Made by a program: the position numbers and the translations under genes. This document shows, piece by piece, positions 1-6,881 of a stretch of 33,293 nucleotides of DNA. Each line of letters opens with the position of its first letter. Position 1 is the first letter of the stretch. This stretch comes from DAHVFY01 sp040388665 (lineage in GTDB: Bacteria > Chlamydiota > Chlamydiia > Chlamydiales > Rhabdochlamydiaceae). The stretch spans positions 1 through 33,293 of the forward strand of contig JAZKBL010000019.1 in NCBI GenBank assembly GCA_040388665.1. Reading direction: 5' to 3'. Under the pieces are notes generated by a model. The model ran no database searches, was not told where the DNA came from, and saw nothing but the letters and a program-made list of their open reading frames with translations.

Positions 1-55
1 CCAAAAGTTTGGCTTCCGTCAGGACGTCGAAGTGAAGTGGCCTGCATGCCACGAA
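1..55 (+). repeat. Palindromic repeat, copy A (cut by window start)
   Basis: These 55 bases recur without a mismatch at 201-255. The left part is the centre and right arm of a palindrome (CCAAAAGTTTGG...). It is followed by CGTCGAAGTGAAGTGG and a small hairpin GTGGC-ctgcat-GCCAC. A related element is at 5592-5640 and a degenerate one at 7339-7353. All copies lie in the accessory region. The left arm of this copy would lie outside the window. It is probably a REP-like or structural intergenic repeat; its function is unknown. Confidence 0.8.
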
Positions 56-57
56 CC

Positions 58-119
58 GGCTTTCGGGACGGGACAAAAAAATATCGTTTAAAACGATATT
101 GTTTCGCCCGCCCGAAAGG
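58..119. repeat. Nested palindrome (stem-loop)
   Basis: The outer arms are CTTTCGGG (60-67) and CCCGAAAG (111-118). They enclose a 10-bp inverted repeat AATATCGTTT (80-89) / AAACGATATT (91-100) around a single base. The whole could fold into one long interrupted hairpin or cruciform. It lies directly beside repeat copy A in non-coding sequence. It may be a terminator or part of a mobile or REP-like element; this is inference from symmetry only. Confidence 0.6.
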
Positions 120-195
120 ACTCCTGCTCTTCGATCTTATAGGCTCGAAAGGAGATTAGCTCTGGAGCCCAGCCAGGTTTTTTTTTGCTCGGAAA

Positions 196-255
196 GGAAG
201 CCAAAAGTTTGGCTTCCGTCAGGACGTCGAAGTGAAGTGGCCTGCATGCCACGAA
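196..255 (+). repeat. Palindromic repeat, copy B
   Basis: Bases 201-255 are identical to bases 1-55. The short palindrome GGAAGCCAAA-ag-TTTGGCTTCC spans 196-217. It is preceded by a T-run (about 178-186). An open frame of 71 codons runs across this region (99-314) but it is built from repeats and palindromes, so I do not call it a gene. Apart from the repeats, 1-333 holds nothing recognisable. Confidence 0.8.
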
Positions 256-333
256 GAGGTGGACGAGAGCTTCTATGTTTCAGCATCGAAACAAGATGGA
301 AGGAGCTGTGTTAAAATTGGATGAAAGTCATTA

Positions 334-369
334 GACTTTTTTCAAACAAAGCGAGTTTTGAAAGAAGTC
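334..369. repeat. Hairpin element related to the one at 15,884-15,951
   Basis: The arms GACTTTTTTCAAAC and GTTTTGAAAGAAGTC pair almost fully around the loop AAAGCGA. The 17-mer TTTTTTCAAACAAAGCG (337-353) recurs exactly at 15919-15935, beyond the 3' end of rpsU and inside the 3' end of the tsaB-like gene. It may be a terminator or a dispersed palindromic element. Because it contains the first possible start codon of the HAD frame (TTG 358), it argues for a later start of that gene. Confidence 0.6.
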
Positions 370-429
370 TATTGTGATTTCTGTTATAGTTTTCTTTCAG
401 TACGAAGCAACCTGTGTGAGCATAAGCGG

Positions 430-1095
430 ATGATGAACAAATTAGTGATTTTTGATTGTGATGGTGTTTTAGTTGACAGCGAGATCATTTCAAATAGAAT
501 TGACGCTGAGGCATTGACTTCTTTTGGTTACCCGATAACGGCAGAGGAGAGCATCAGGAGATTTACGGGGGTGAACGCAAAAGCTGTTCGTCAAATTATT
601 TTGAACGAATCTGGTATTGATATCCCTTTAAATTACTTAAACTCACAGCAACCGATTGTCTTGAAGGCTTTTGAAACCGAGTTGATCTCTTTGATTAAAC
701 CTGTTTTAGAGATTATTGATAAAAAGAAGATTAGTCGATGCGTAGCTTCAAGCAGTCAAAGAAATCGTGTTGTTCGATGCCTTGAATTAACTGAACAGTT
801 CATGTATTTCAACGATCAATCAATTTTCACGTCTCAACAAGTGGCTAACGGGAAGCCTGCTCCAGATTTATTCCTCTTTGCTGCAAATCAAATGGGATTT
901 AGCCCAGAAAATTGCATTGTAATCGAAGATAGTTCTGCAGGTATTGAAGCAGCTATCTCAGCTGGTATGCGTGTTGTTGGTTTCTTAGGGGGAAGTCATG
1001 CGCACCACCCCTGGTATCAAGAAAAGATCTATGCTTACAATGTGCCAGTTGCCAGAAATTGCAACGAACTCTTAAAGGTATTAAATGTTAGATGA
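430..1095 (+). CDS. HAD-superfamily phosphatase (YieH / phosphoglycolate phosphatase-like)
   Basis: This is a cytosolic phosphomonoester hydrolase of the haloacid dehalogenase superfamily, subfamily with an inserted helical cap. All four HAD motifs are visible: the nucleophile motif FDCDGVLVDSE at the N terminus (D-x-D), motif II Ser in ASSSQ, motif III Lys in NGKPAPD, and motif IV in VIEDSSAGIEAA. The order and the roughly 220-aa length resemble E. coli YieH or beta-phosphoglucomutase-like enzymes; the substrate cannot be read from the sequence. The frame is open from TTG 358, but that codon sits in a hairpin element. Family members begin just before FDCDG, so ATG 430 (or 433) is preferred, with a weak GTGAG upstream. 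It stands alone, about 90 bases before the next gene. Confidence 0.85.
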   Translation: MMNKLVIFDCDGVLVDSEIISNRIDAEALTSFGYPITAEESIRRFTGVNAKAVRQIILNESGIDIPLNYLNSQQPIVLKAFETELISLIKPVLEIIDKKKISRCVASSSQRNRVVRCLELTEQFMYFNDQSIFTSQQVANGKPAPDLFLFAANQMGFSPENCIVIEDSSAGIEAAISAGMRVVGFLGGSHAHHPWYQEKIYAYNVPVARNCNELLKVLNVR

Positions 1096-1188
1096 ATCCA
1101 CAGCTCATTTACATGAAAAGGTTCAAAAGGGAACGAGAGCCTAAAAAAATGAAGCCTTATAAGTTATAACTCTACATGAATATAAATT

Positions 1189-1860
1189 ATGAAATTTAAA
1201 AAAACATGGTTAACATCTTCCTTATTAGTTCTTTTGTTAATAGGTGTGATAGCATTACAGCATGGAAAATGGGACAGATACTATAAAAACAAACTAGATC
1301 AGCCACCAAGTCAAGTTATCGTAAAGGCACTTAATCTTTTTGAAACACCAGGAAAAGCCATTGATATAGGATTCGGTGTGGGAAATGAGACGGTTTTAAT
1401 GCTCAACTCTGGTTGGCAGGTATGGGCAATAGACAGCGAACCTAAAGCAATTCAAATAATTAATCAAAGAAAAGACGTTAAAAATTCAATAACATTGGTT
1501 GCTGCTGTTGCGAACGTTGAAGAGAATTCGACTTGGGGTACGTTACCTCAAGTTGACTTCATTAGCGCCTCTTATGCATTACCATTTTGCAACCGACACA
1601 ACTTTGAGAAAGTTTGGGCTCATATAAAGCAAAAACTCAATTCCGGAGGAAGGTTTGCGGGACATTTTTTTGGGTTAAATTATCAAGGCTTTACAGAAGA
1701 AGAAATGAAACAAATGACGTTCTTTACGAAGGAACAAATTTTAAATCTATTTCAAGATTTTGATGTTGAATATTTTCAGGAAATAGAAGAAGACAGTAAA
1801 AGTGGTACTGGTAAGGCTATTCACTCTCATATCTTTGAAGTAATTGTTCAAAAAAAATAA
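1189..1860 (+). CDS. Membrane-anchored class I SAM methyltransferase
   Basis: Residues 1-27 form a basic start followed by a hydrophobic helix (LLVLLLIGVIAL), so the enzyme is probably anchored in or exported through the inner membrane. The rest is a class I Rossmann methyltransferase: motif I AIDIGFGVGNET at about residue 57, the acidic end of strand 2 in WAIDSE, and a later GGRFAGHFFG segment. The glycine-rich loop and the overall shape resemble TehB/UbiE-like small-molecule methyltransferases, but the acceptor is unknown. No clear Shine-Dalgarno sequence precedes the ATG. The next gene starts 18 bases after the stop on the same strand, so the two may be co-transcribed. A SAM-dependent enzyme outside the cytosol would be odd; the helix may only tether it with the domain facing inward. 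Confidence 0.75.
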   Translation: MKFKKTWLTSSLLVLLLIGVIALQHGKWDRYYKNKLDQPPSQVIVKALNLFETPGKAIDIGFGVGNETVLMLNSGWQVWAIDSEPKAIQIINQRKDVKNSITLVAAVANVEENSTWGTLPQVDFISASYALPFCNRHNFEKVWAHIKQKLNSGGRFAGHFFGLNYQGFTEEEMKQMTFFTKEQILNLFQDFDVEYFQEIEEDSKSGTGKAIHSHIFEVIVQKK

Positions 1861-1878
1861 CACAGTTGAGAGGTTTAT

Positions 1879-2427
1879 GTGGAGGTAGAGAGAAGTATTC
1901 AAAATATTGAGCTCGATTATGTTCAGCTTCTAACTTTAGTTCGTAAAGCTTTTCCTGACTGCCACAGGTTAGATGAATGGAAGATTCTTTCTGGAGGAGC
2001 CCTCAACACCACTTATAAATTTCACATAGATTCTGGTACGTTTGTCTTGCGAATTTATGCTCGAGATCGAGCTCATTGCAAAATTGAAAAAGCAATTCAT
2101 GAACTCATTGATAGAAGTGTTTCAACTCCCAAACTTATCTATGTCGATGACTCTCATGAACCGTGGGCCTATACTATTTTTGAGTTTGTTTCAGGGCTGC
2201 ATATATCAGAAGTTTCAGAAAAGCATAAAACCACTCTGTCTTATGAAATGGGTTGTGTACTGGCTTCCATTCATGCTTTCAAATTCACTAAAGCTGGGTT
2301 ATTCGGTGAGGGTATTATGATCAGCTATCCTTTTGAAACTGGCTCAAGTCCTTACTTTGAAGAAGCTTTCTCAGTCTTGTCTAATGGTAAGAATGTAAGA
2401 TTTCGATTTGGAAAAATAATCACTTAG
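1879..2427 (+). pseudogene. Truncated APH-family phosphotransferase (N-terminal half)
   Basis: The 182 residues match the N-terminal lobe and hinge of aminoglycoside/choline-kinase-like phosphotransferases: the glycine-rich start (LSGGALNTTYKF), the strand with the ATP-orienting Lys/Arg region (FVLRIYAR), the hinge FEFVSG and the helix MGCVLASIH. The catalytic loop (HxDxxxxN) and the metal-binding DxD segment, which should follow in a roughly 300-aa enzyme, are absent. The protein stops after KNVRFRFGKIIT. Start is GTG 1879, 5 bases after GAGAGG. The stop codon overlaps the ribosome site of rhuM, which begins 8 bases later, so a deletion or recombination appears to have replaced the 3' half. 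It is almost certainly inactive as a kinase. Confidence 0.75.
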
Positions 2428-2435
2428 GAGCTGTC

Positions 2436-3467
2436 ATGGGCGAAAATTTTATAAACCAAGGTCAAATCTTACTTTATCAAACTGAAGATGGCCGCCAGCG
2501 CATTGAAGTTCATCTTCATGAGGGCTCCGTCTGGTTAAGCCAAAAGCTTTTAGCCGAACTATATGGGGTCGGCGTAAGCACCATAAACTACCACATTAGA
2601 GAGATTTACAAAGAAAATGAGCTGCGCCCTGAGGCAACTATTCGAAAGTATCGAATAGTTCAAACGGAGGGAGAGCGCCAAGTCCTTCGTGAAATAGATT
2701 TTTACGATCTTAAAATGGTCTTAGCCGTAGGTTATCGTATCCGTTCACATAGAGGAGTTCAATTTCGCCAGTGGGCTACTGAGCGCTTGCAAGAGTATGT
2801 AGTAAAAGGATTTGTATTAGATGACGAGCGTTTGAGCAAACCTGGAGGGATGGACTACTTCGACGAATTATTGGATCGTATCCGAACGATTCGAGTCTCT
2901 GAGAAACGGTTTTATCAAAAAATCAGGGATATCTATACCCTCAGCGCTGATTATGATCCACAACATCCAATGACCCAGGAGTTTTTTAAAACGGTGCAGA
3001 ATAAGCTTCTTTACGCAGTTACCGGATGTACCGCCGCCGAAATTATTCATGGACGAGCGAATGCTTCTATTCCAAACATGGGACTTACAACTTGGAATGG
3101 CGCTGGTCGAGGAAAGAAGCTAAGAAAGCAGGATGTCGAAATCGCAAAAAATTACTTGAATCGTGAGGAAATTAGAGATCTCGAGTTGCTTGTAAGTCAG
3201 TACCTGGATTTTGCCGAACGACAAGCCCGCGGACGGAAGGTACTTTACATGGCCGACTGGAAAACAAAGCTGGATGCTTTCCTAGAGCTCAACGATGATA
3301 AAATTTTAACTCATGCCGGAAAAATTTCTGCCGAGATGGCAAATGAGTTTGCTTTATCCGAATATGCAAAATTTGAAGAACATCGCAAAAGAGAAGAGCT
3401 CTCCCATTCAGAAGAAGAACTACAAGAGGCGTTAAGTAGAGTCATGGCAAATAGAGGATCATCTTGA
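2436..3467 (+). CDS. rhuM: RhuM family protein
   Basis: Full-length (343 aa) member of the RhuM family, known from Salmonella pathogenicity island 3 and from many mobile islands; its biochemical role is not established. The N-terminal region (EVHLHEGSVWLSQKLLAELY, then NYHIREIYKE) is a DNA-binding-like Bro/antirepressor-type segment. The middle has VGYRIRSHRGVQFRQWAT, a hallmark stretch of the family. The C-terminal third (from SEKRFYQKIRDIY) is alpha-helical, with a charged tail rich in Glu. The start ATG 2436 has AGGAG 6 bases upstream, lying over the stop codon of the truncated kinase gene. RhuM genes are usually part of horizontally acquired DNA, in keeping with the rest of this region. 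Confidence 0.85.
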   Translation: MGENFINQGQILLYQTEDGRQRIEVHLHEGSVWLSQKLLAELYGVGVSTINYHIREIYKENELRPEATIRKYRIVQTEGERQVLREIDFYDLKMVLAVGYRIRSHRGVQFRQWATERLQEYVVKGFVLDDERLSKPGGMDYFDELLDRIRTIRVSEKRFYQKIRDIYTLSADYDPQHPMTQEFFKTVQNKLLYAVTGCTAAEIIHGRANASIPNMGLTTWNGAGRGKKLRKQDVEIAKNYLNREEIRDLELLVSQYLDFAERQARGRKVLYMADWKTKLDAFLELNDDKILTHAGKISAEMANEFALSEYAKFEEHRKREELSHSEEELQEALSRVMANRGSS

Positions 3468-3572
3468 CCCAGCATTTTCTTTCAGTATAAATGGATGGAA
3501 TGGAAGGGCTTTAAGAGGTATTATCGATAAGTAGACATCATTTTAAAAATACTCGTGGGAGGTTTAGTTGTG

Positions 3573-4580
3573 ATGAAAGTGATAATGATTAATTTGATGC
3601 TTGCTGCGTCTAGTTGCTGTGCAGAAGAAATTACACCGTACAAATTCACAGATAGTGTGCCTTCCTACGATATACCTGCATCATCTCGATTTGTGGCAAC
3701 ATGCCCTGAAGCAATTTCTCTAGATGTGATTTACTATTTCAGTGCACCAAAAGCGGATAGTTTTCCTATTGCTATCGTGTGTGGTGGCTCTTCCTCCAAA
3801 GAAGATATTCAAAGCATTATTCATGTTCATCGGTATCTTCTGCAAGAGTTCTTGGATTTGGGATTAGGTGTTGTTACCGTTGAGCAGTGCGGCGTTGATG
3901 GTAGTGAAGTTGATGCAAATAAATTCATGGATCACTACACACGGTCAAACCGTCTCAATGATCATCGGGTTGTTATTGAATATTTAAAAATGAATCCCCC
4001 TAAGGGATGGAATGGGAAACTTGTTTTTTTAGGGGTTTCTGAAGGTGGTCCCCTTGTAACATCACTGACTACTGAGTATTCGGATAGTACGATAGCAACT
4101 ATGAATTGGTCTGGTGCTGGAGATTGGTCATGGCGTGAAGAGCTTTGGGTATTTCTACAAAAATTATTGCTAGACAACCCTGAGTGTCCACATCATGTTA
4201 AACTTAGTGACTGTGGTGTTTGTTTTGAATCCGCCACTACACGAGAAAAGTATGATGCGTGCATGGATGCCAGTGCTTGCGATCCAACATCTGATCGCCA
4301 TTTTCTAGGTATGACGTACAAATACCATGCCGATGCAATGCTCTATCCGGCCCCAGACTACCAAAAAATACGTACGCCATTCTTGGTTGTTGCTGGAGCC
4401 AAGGATACGATCATTAGCTCTAGCGATGCTTTTGTCGAAAAAGCAAAAGATGTGGGTGCTGATATAACATACTTGCGTATCGAAGACATGGACCACTACG
4501 TGCGTAAAAGACCTGATATTATTAATCAATCTTTAGACTGGTTAAAACAGCAACTTAAAGGGGAAATATGTACAGAGTAG
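3573..4580 (+). CDS. Exported alpha/beta hydrolase
   Basis: A serine hydrolase with a short N-terminal export signal (MKVIMINLMLAASSCC, then AEE). The Cys pair could also be a poor lipobox. The catalytic triad is readable: nucleophile Ser in GVSEGG (about residue 160), acid Asp in VVAGAKDTI, and His in EDMDHYVRK near the C terminus. A Cys-rich insertion (ECPHH ... DCGVC ... ACDPTSD) sits between nucleophile and acid and may be disulfide-bonded outside the cytosol. Substrate unknown; esterase, peptidase or acyltransferase are all possible. GTG 3570 or ATG 3573 is the start, judged from GGGAGG at 3557-3562. The 3' end overlaps the next gene by 13 bases, so the two are probably translated together. 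Confidence 0.8.
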   Translation: MKVIMINLMLAASSCCAEEITPYKFTDSVPSYDIPASSRFVATCPEAISLDVIYYFSAPKADSFPIAIVCGGSSSKEDIQSIIHVHRYLLQEFLDLGLGVVTVEQCGVDGSEVDANKFMDHYTRSNRLNDHRVVIEYLKMNPPKGWNGKLVFLGVSEGGPLVTSLTTEYSDSTIATMNWSGAGDWSWREELWVFLQKLLLDNPECPHHVKLSDCGVCFESATTREKYDACMDASACDPTSDRHFLGMTYKYHADAMLYPAPDYQKIRTPFLVVAGAKDTIISSSDAFVEKAKDVGADITYLRIEDMDHYVRKRPDIINQSLDWLKQQLKGEICTE

Positions 4581-4984
4581 TCGTAGACTACGCTCCTAGT
4601 CATGCTGATAATGCTATTGTAAGAGAAGGTATCATTGCATCTAATGAAAATATAGTAGGTGAGCGAGATAAAGCATTTTCCATTTTTTTGAAAAACGATT
4701 CAGGTAAAGTTTTCGGCGGAATACAGGCATTTCTAGATACGGAGTCAGTCTACATCGACGTATTATGGGTTGAGGAAAGTCTTCAAAAACAAGGATATGG
4801 TACAAAACTGTTAGGTGCAGCAGAACGAGAAGCAATCGAAAATGGATGCATTTTTTCTCTAGTGGATACCTGGGACTTTCAGGCGGAAGAGTTTTATTTG
4901 AAAAACGGGTATGAACGGATATGGGAAATAAAAAATTATTGGCATGGTCATTCAAAAATATTCCTTAGAAAAAAATTAAGATAA
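4568..4984 (+). CDS. GNAT-family N-acetyltransferase
   Basis: A 138-aa acetyl-CoA-dependent acetyltransferase. Motif A is clear: LWVEESLQKQGYGTKLL, with the pyrophosphate-binding Q-x-x-G-x-G. It is followed by the helix AEREAIENGC and the motif B segment DTWDFQAEEFYLKNGYE typical of small stand-alone GNAT enzymes. The acceptor is unknown. The start ATG 4568 lies inside the end of the hydrolase gene, with AAGGGGA just upstream, consistent with translational coupling. The close spacing suggests a two-gene unit, but a shared pathway cannot be inferred. Confidence 0.85.
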   Translation: MYRVVVDYAPSHADNAIVREGIIASNENIVGERDKAFSIFLKNDSGKVFGGIQAFLDTESVYIDVLWVEESLQKQGYGTKLLGAAEREAIENGCIFSLVDTWDFQAEEFYLKNGYERIWEIKNYWHGHSKIFLRKKLR

Positions 4985-5117
4985 TCAAGTGAAGAAAGGC
5001 GAATTATAAATAAACTAGAAAGGGCAATGATTGCTATGAGACTGACTTTTTCTCTCCATTCTGCGTCCATTTACGCTTGCGCGTAGCCATAAAAAATCTT
5101 ATTCTTATAGGAGTGTT

Positions 5118-5597
5118 GTGAAGAATCATTACAAAATCATCATTTTAATCGTTGTTGCATTGATAATTGCTGTACAGGCATTCGCCAAGTCCTATCGTGT
5201 TTCGGGTGATTGCATGGAACCGGCAATCAAGGACGGGCAGTTATGCTTCTTAAATCGAGTGTCGCCGTACTTAGCGAAGTATCAGATAGATGACATTATC
5301 GTGTTCAAACATGAAGGGAAGCCCTGGGTATCTCGTGTCGTCGGACTAGAGAACGACACGATACAGATTACTGAAGGTAATGTAGTCGTCAACGGTGTTT
5401 CTTTTCAGGAGAATGGAATTCGTAGAAGTTGGGCTGGTTGGAAGCTAGGGGGCTATGCTATTGATAAGCCGTTTCAAGTTCCGCCAGGTCATGTTTTCGT
5501 ATTATCCGATAATCTCTCTGCCCAGCGTGACGATAGTCGAGTTTTTGGCAGACTTAAAATCTCCTGGGAGCAATCCCGTGCAGGTTCGACGTCCTGA
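5118..5597 (+). CDS. Signal peptidase I-like (S26) protein with altered active site and hybrid C terminus
   Basis: One N-terminal transmembrane segment (IIILIVVALIIAVQAFA) is followed by an S26 fold: box B YRVSGDCMEPAIKDG, box C/D DIIVFKH and WVSRVVGLENDTI, and box E SDNLSAQRDDSRVFG. In canonical enzymes the residue before Met in box B is the nucleophile Ser and the residue before RVVG is the base Lys. Here they are Cys and Ser. The enzyme may use a different mechanism, or be inactive. The last 14 or so residues (KISWEQSRAGSTS) are not family-like: they are encoded by a tRNA-Leu-like fragment and the edge of a palindromic repeat, so the native C terminus was replaced. Start is GTG 5118, with TAGGAG 4 bases upstream. 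Confidence 0.75.
   Translation: MKNHYKIIILIVVALIIAVQAFAKSYRVSGDCMEPAIKDGQLCFLNRVSPYLAKYQIDDIIVFKHEGKPWVSRVVGLENDTIQITEGNVVVNGVSFQENGIRRSWAGWKLGGYAIDKPFQVPPGHVFVLSDNLSAQRDDSRVFGRLKISWEQSRAGSTS
5550..5596 (+). pseudogene. 3' fragment of tRNA-Leu(UAA)
   Basis: Reading on the plus strand, AGA-CTTAAAA-TCT is an anticodon stem-loop with anticodon TAA in the right place (T33, purine 37). It is followed by a class II variable arm (GGGA-gcaa-TCCC) and a T arm GCAGG-TTCGACGT-CCTG. The T loop has an extra base compared with a normal tRNA, and the acceptor stem, D arm and CCA end are missing. Upstream sequence is coding for the S26 protein; downstream is the palindromic repeat. This is the arrangement left by site-specific integration or recombination at a tRNA gene, with the break at the anticodon stem. 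The functional tRNA-Leu is not in this window. Confidence 0.65.
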
Positions 5598-5640
5598 CGG
5601 AAGCCAAAAGTTTGGCTTCCGTCAGGAGTCAAAGTGAAGT
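5585..5640 (+). repeat. Palindromic repeat, copy C (complete palindrome)
   Basis: A perfect 17-bp inverted repeat with a two-base centre spans 5592-5627 (arms TCCTGACGGAAGCCAAA and its complement). The flank GTCAAAGTGAAGTAGC matches the flank of copies A and B with a few changes. The left flank TTCGACG is shared both with the complement of copies A/B and with the T loop of the adjoining tRNA-like fragment, so the junction between the two lies within TTCGAC. It could also act as a strong hairpin after the S26 gene. Confidence 0.8.
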
Positions 5641-5656
5641 AGCTCCGCTGCCCGCT

Positions 5657-5690
5657 AAATAAGGTCTTTTGTCAAAAGCTTGCCTTATTT
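5657..5690 (+). terminator. Hairpin, possible terminator
   Basis: The arms AAATAAGG (5657-5664) and CCTTATTT (5683-5690) enclose a second pair CTTTTG / CAAAAG, followed by TATAAAATT. It lies between the S26 gene and the next gene. It is A/T rich and the T-run is short, so terminator function is only possible, and it could work in either direction. Confidence 0.4.
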
Positions 5691-5759
5691 TATAAAATTA
5701 ATGACAAAAATTAGTTTGCCCATCAGAATAAATTTTTCCAAATCTGAGGTGGGGATTTG

Positions 5760-6224
5760 ATGAGTAAAACATTACTATATGCAGTGCACTTTTTACTTGT
5801 CTTGACTGGTGCTTATTGTTTCGCTGAAGAAAGCGATGTTCAAATCGAATATCTCGAACCCATTGATGGAGCGAAAGTATCGTGTCCACTTGTTGAACTC
5901 AGGGGTAAAATTTTTCAGTACACTTTTCCTGGTATTCCAAATTTTCAAAGTTTAGAAGAAGGTGATGCACCCGAGATGCGTTGGATTTTAGAGATTTCTG
6001 AATCTGAAATTCAGAGATTAATAGCATCGGGATGTCTTCCACAGGAAGATATTTTTGATGCAGAGGCAAGAGGGTGGGTGCAGCTTGTCACCTCTTGTTC
6101 AGATAATGAACTTATTCTGTTTTCTAATAGGCAAGTCATTGTCGAGGGGGTTTTAGGGTCATTAGTTTTTCATATTCATGCACCGATAGCAATTGAAACG
6201 AGGGGTATTTATGATGATGAATAA
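5760..6224 (+). CDS. Exported protein of unknown function
   Basis: 154 residues with a clear signal peptide (KTLLYAVHFLLVLTGAYCFA, then EES). I do not recognise the mature part. It begins with a segment like a small beta domain (EYLEPIDGAKVSCPLVELRG), continues with an acidic middle (EEGDAPEMRWILEISES) and has two or three Cys residues that could form a disulfide. Start ATG 5760 is preferred over TTG 5757; GAGGTGGGG lies at 5746-5754. The last 14 bases overlap the next small frame, which in turn overlaps the following gene. The three therefore look like one cassette, and the acidic, exported first product suggests an interaction with another protein. Confidence 0.6.
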   Translation: MSKTLLYAVHFLLVLTGAYCFAEESDVQIEYLEPIDGAKVSCPLVELRGKIFQYTFPGIPNFQSLEEGDAPEMRWILEISESEIQRLIASGCLPQEDIFDAEARGWVQLVTSCSDNELILFSNRQVIVEGVLGSLVFHIHAPIAIETRGIYDDE

Positions 6225-6348
6225 TAAATCGTTTGTTGAAGCAGAAGATGGCCCAGATAATTCGGTTATTTACTACGATGAAGAGGGAAATAAAAGGCTA
6301 TCCGATTTTTTACAAAATTTGATATGGAACGCACGATTCGTTCATTGA
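6211..6348 (+). CDS. Small overlapping ORF, 45 aa, unknown
   Basis: Starts with three Met codons at 6211, with GAGGGG 5 bases upstream inside the previous gene, and ends at TGA 6346-6348 inside the next. The peptide (MMMNNKSFVEAEDGPDNS..., ending NLIWNARFVH) is acidic at the start and hydrophobic at the end. Its position, ribosome site and overlaps on both sides make real translation plausible. Alternatively it is the N-terminal part of the next protein separated by a frameshift. No family recognised. Confidence 0.4.
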   Translation: MMMNNKSFVEAEDGPDNSVIYYDEEGNKRLSDFLQNLIWNARFVH

Positions 6349-6671
6349 ATGATGAAGAATATGAAAACTTGCTTGATGCTATGAAAAAACATGAAGGTTG
6401 GAGAGAAGGTCGAGAAGAATATATTGAAGTAAAAAAGGTTCTTGGCATCCATTTTAATAAAAAACGAGTGATTTTTGAATTTCTTGTAGGCGATTCGATG
6501 GTAAACTCATGGATTTCGAAACAAGAAGCAATTGTGTTAGCGGAGGAGGGACGGCTTCATGCAATTGTAGTTCATACTAAGCGTGGTGTATATTTACGTC
6601 CGGAGTATCATCGTACGCCATTTAAGCAGCTGATATGTATGATTGAGGGTGAGATTTTCGCTATTGTTTAG
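6324..6671 (+). CDS. Conserved-looking small protein, possibly DUF3892-like
   Basis: 115 residues. The first half is charged and helical (SLNDEEYENLLDAMKKHEGW). The second half has the pattern WISKQEAIVLAEEGRLHAIVVHTKRGVYLR, which resembles small domains of the DUF3892 type (a Trp-Ser-Lys/Val-x-x-Ala/Val-Ile stretch followed by a short strand pair and an Arg-rich end); this is a weak visual match. No good ribosome site precedes ATG 6324, and the start lies inside the 45-aa frame, so translational coupling or a frameshift is likely. Function unknown. Confidence 0.55.
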   Translation: MERTIRSLNDEEYENLLDAMKKHEGWREGREEYIEVKKVLGIHFNKKRVIFEFLVGDSMVNSWISKQEAIVLAEEGRLHAIVVHTKRGVYLRPEYHRTPFKQLICMIEGEIFAIV

Positions 6672-6881
6672 CGATCCGATGCCGCTTTTCCCCCAACCTT
6701 GACCTGGTAAGGCTTTTCCCGTGGTTCTCAATGCTCTTCAAGCCTTTCGTTTGATGCGTTTTTACGCTTCCCGTTAGAAAAAAGTGGCAAAAATCTGAGC
6801 AGATTAGCAAACTCAGAAAGTTGGAATTTAGTGTTCGCGAAATTAGTGTTGTTGGTAGAAGGAAGAAAAGGAGGGAGATGC

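Noticed and set aside
99..314. 71-codon plus-strand frame near the window start
   Set aside because: It spans palindromes and repeat copy B, has Arg/Cys-rich composition unlike the other proteins here, and no ribosome site.
5071..5085. Short inverted repeat TACGC-ttgc-GCGTA as terminator after the GNAT gene
   Set aside because: Five-base stem with only a loose A-run afterwards; too weak to call.
5455..5637. 60-codon frame overlapping the S26 gene and repeat C
   Set aside because: Shadow of the S26 gene, tRNA fragment and repeat; no start signal.
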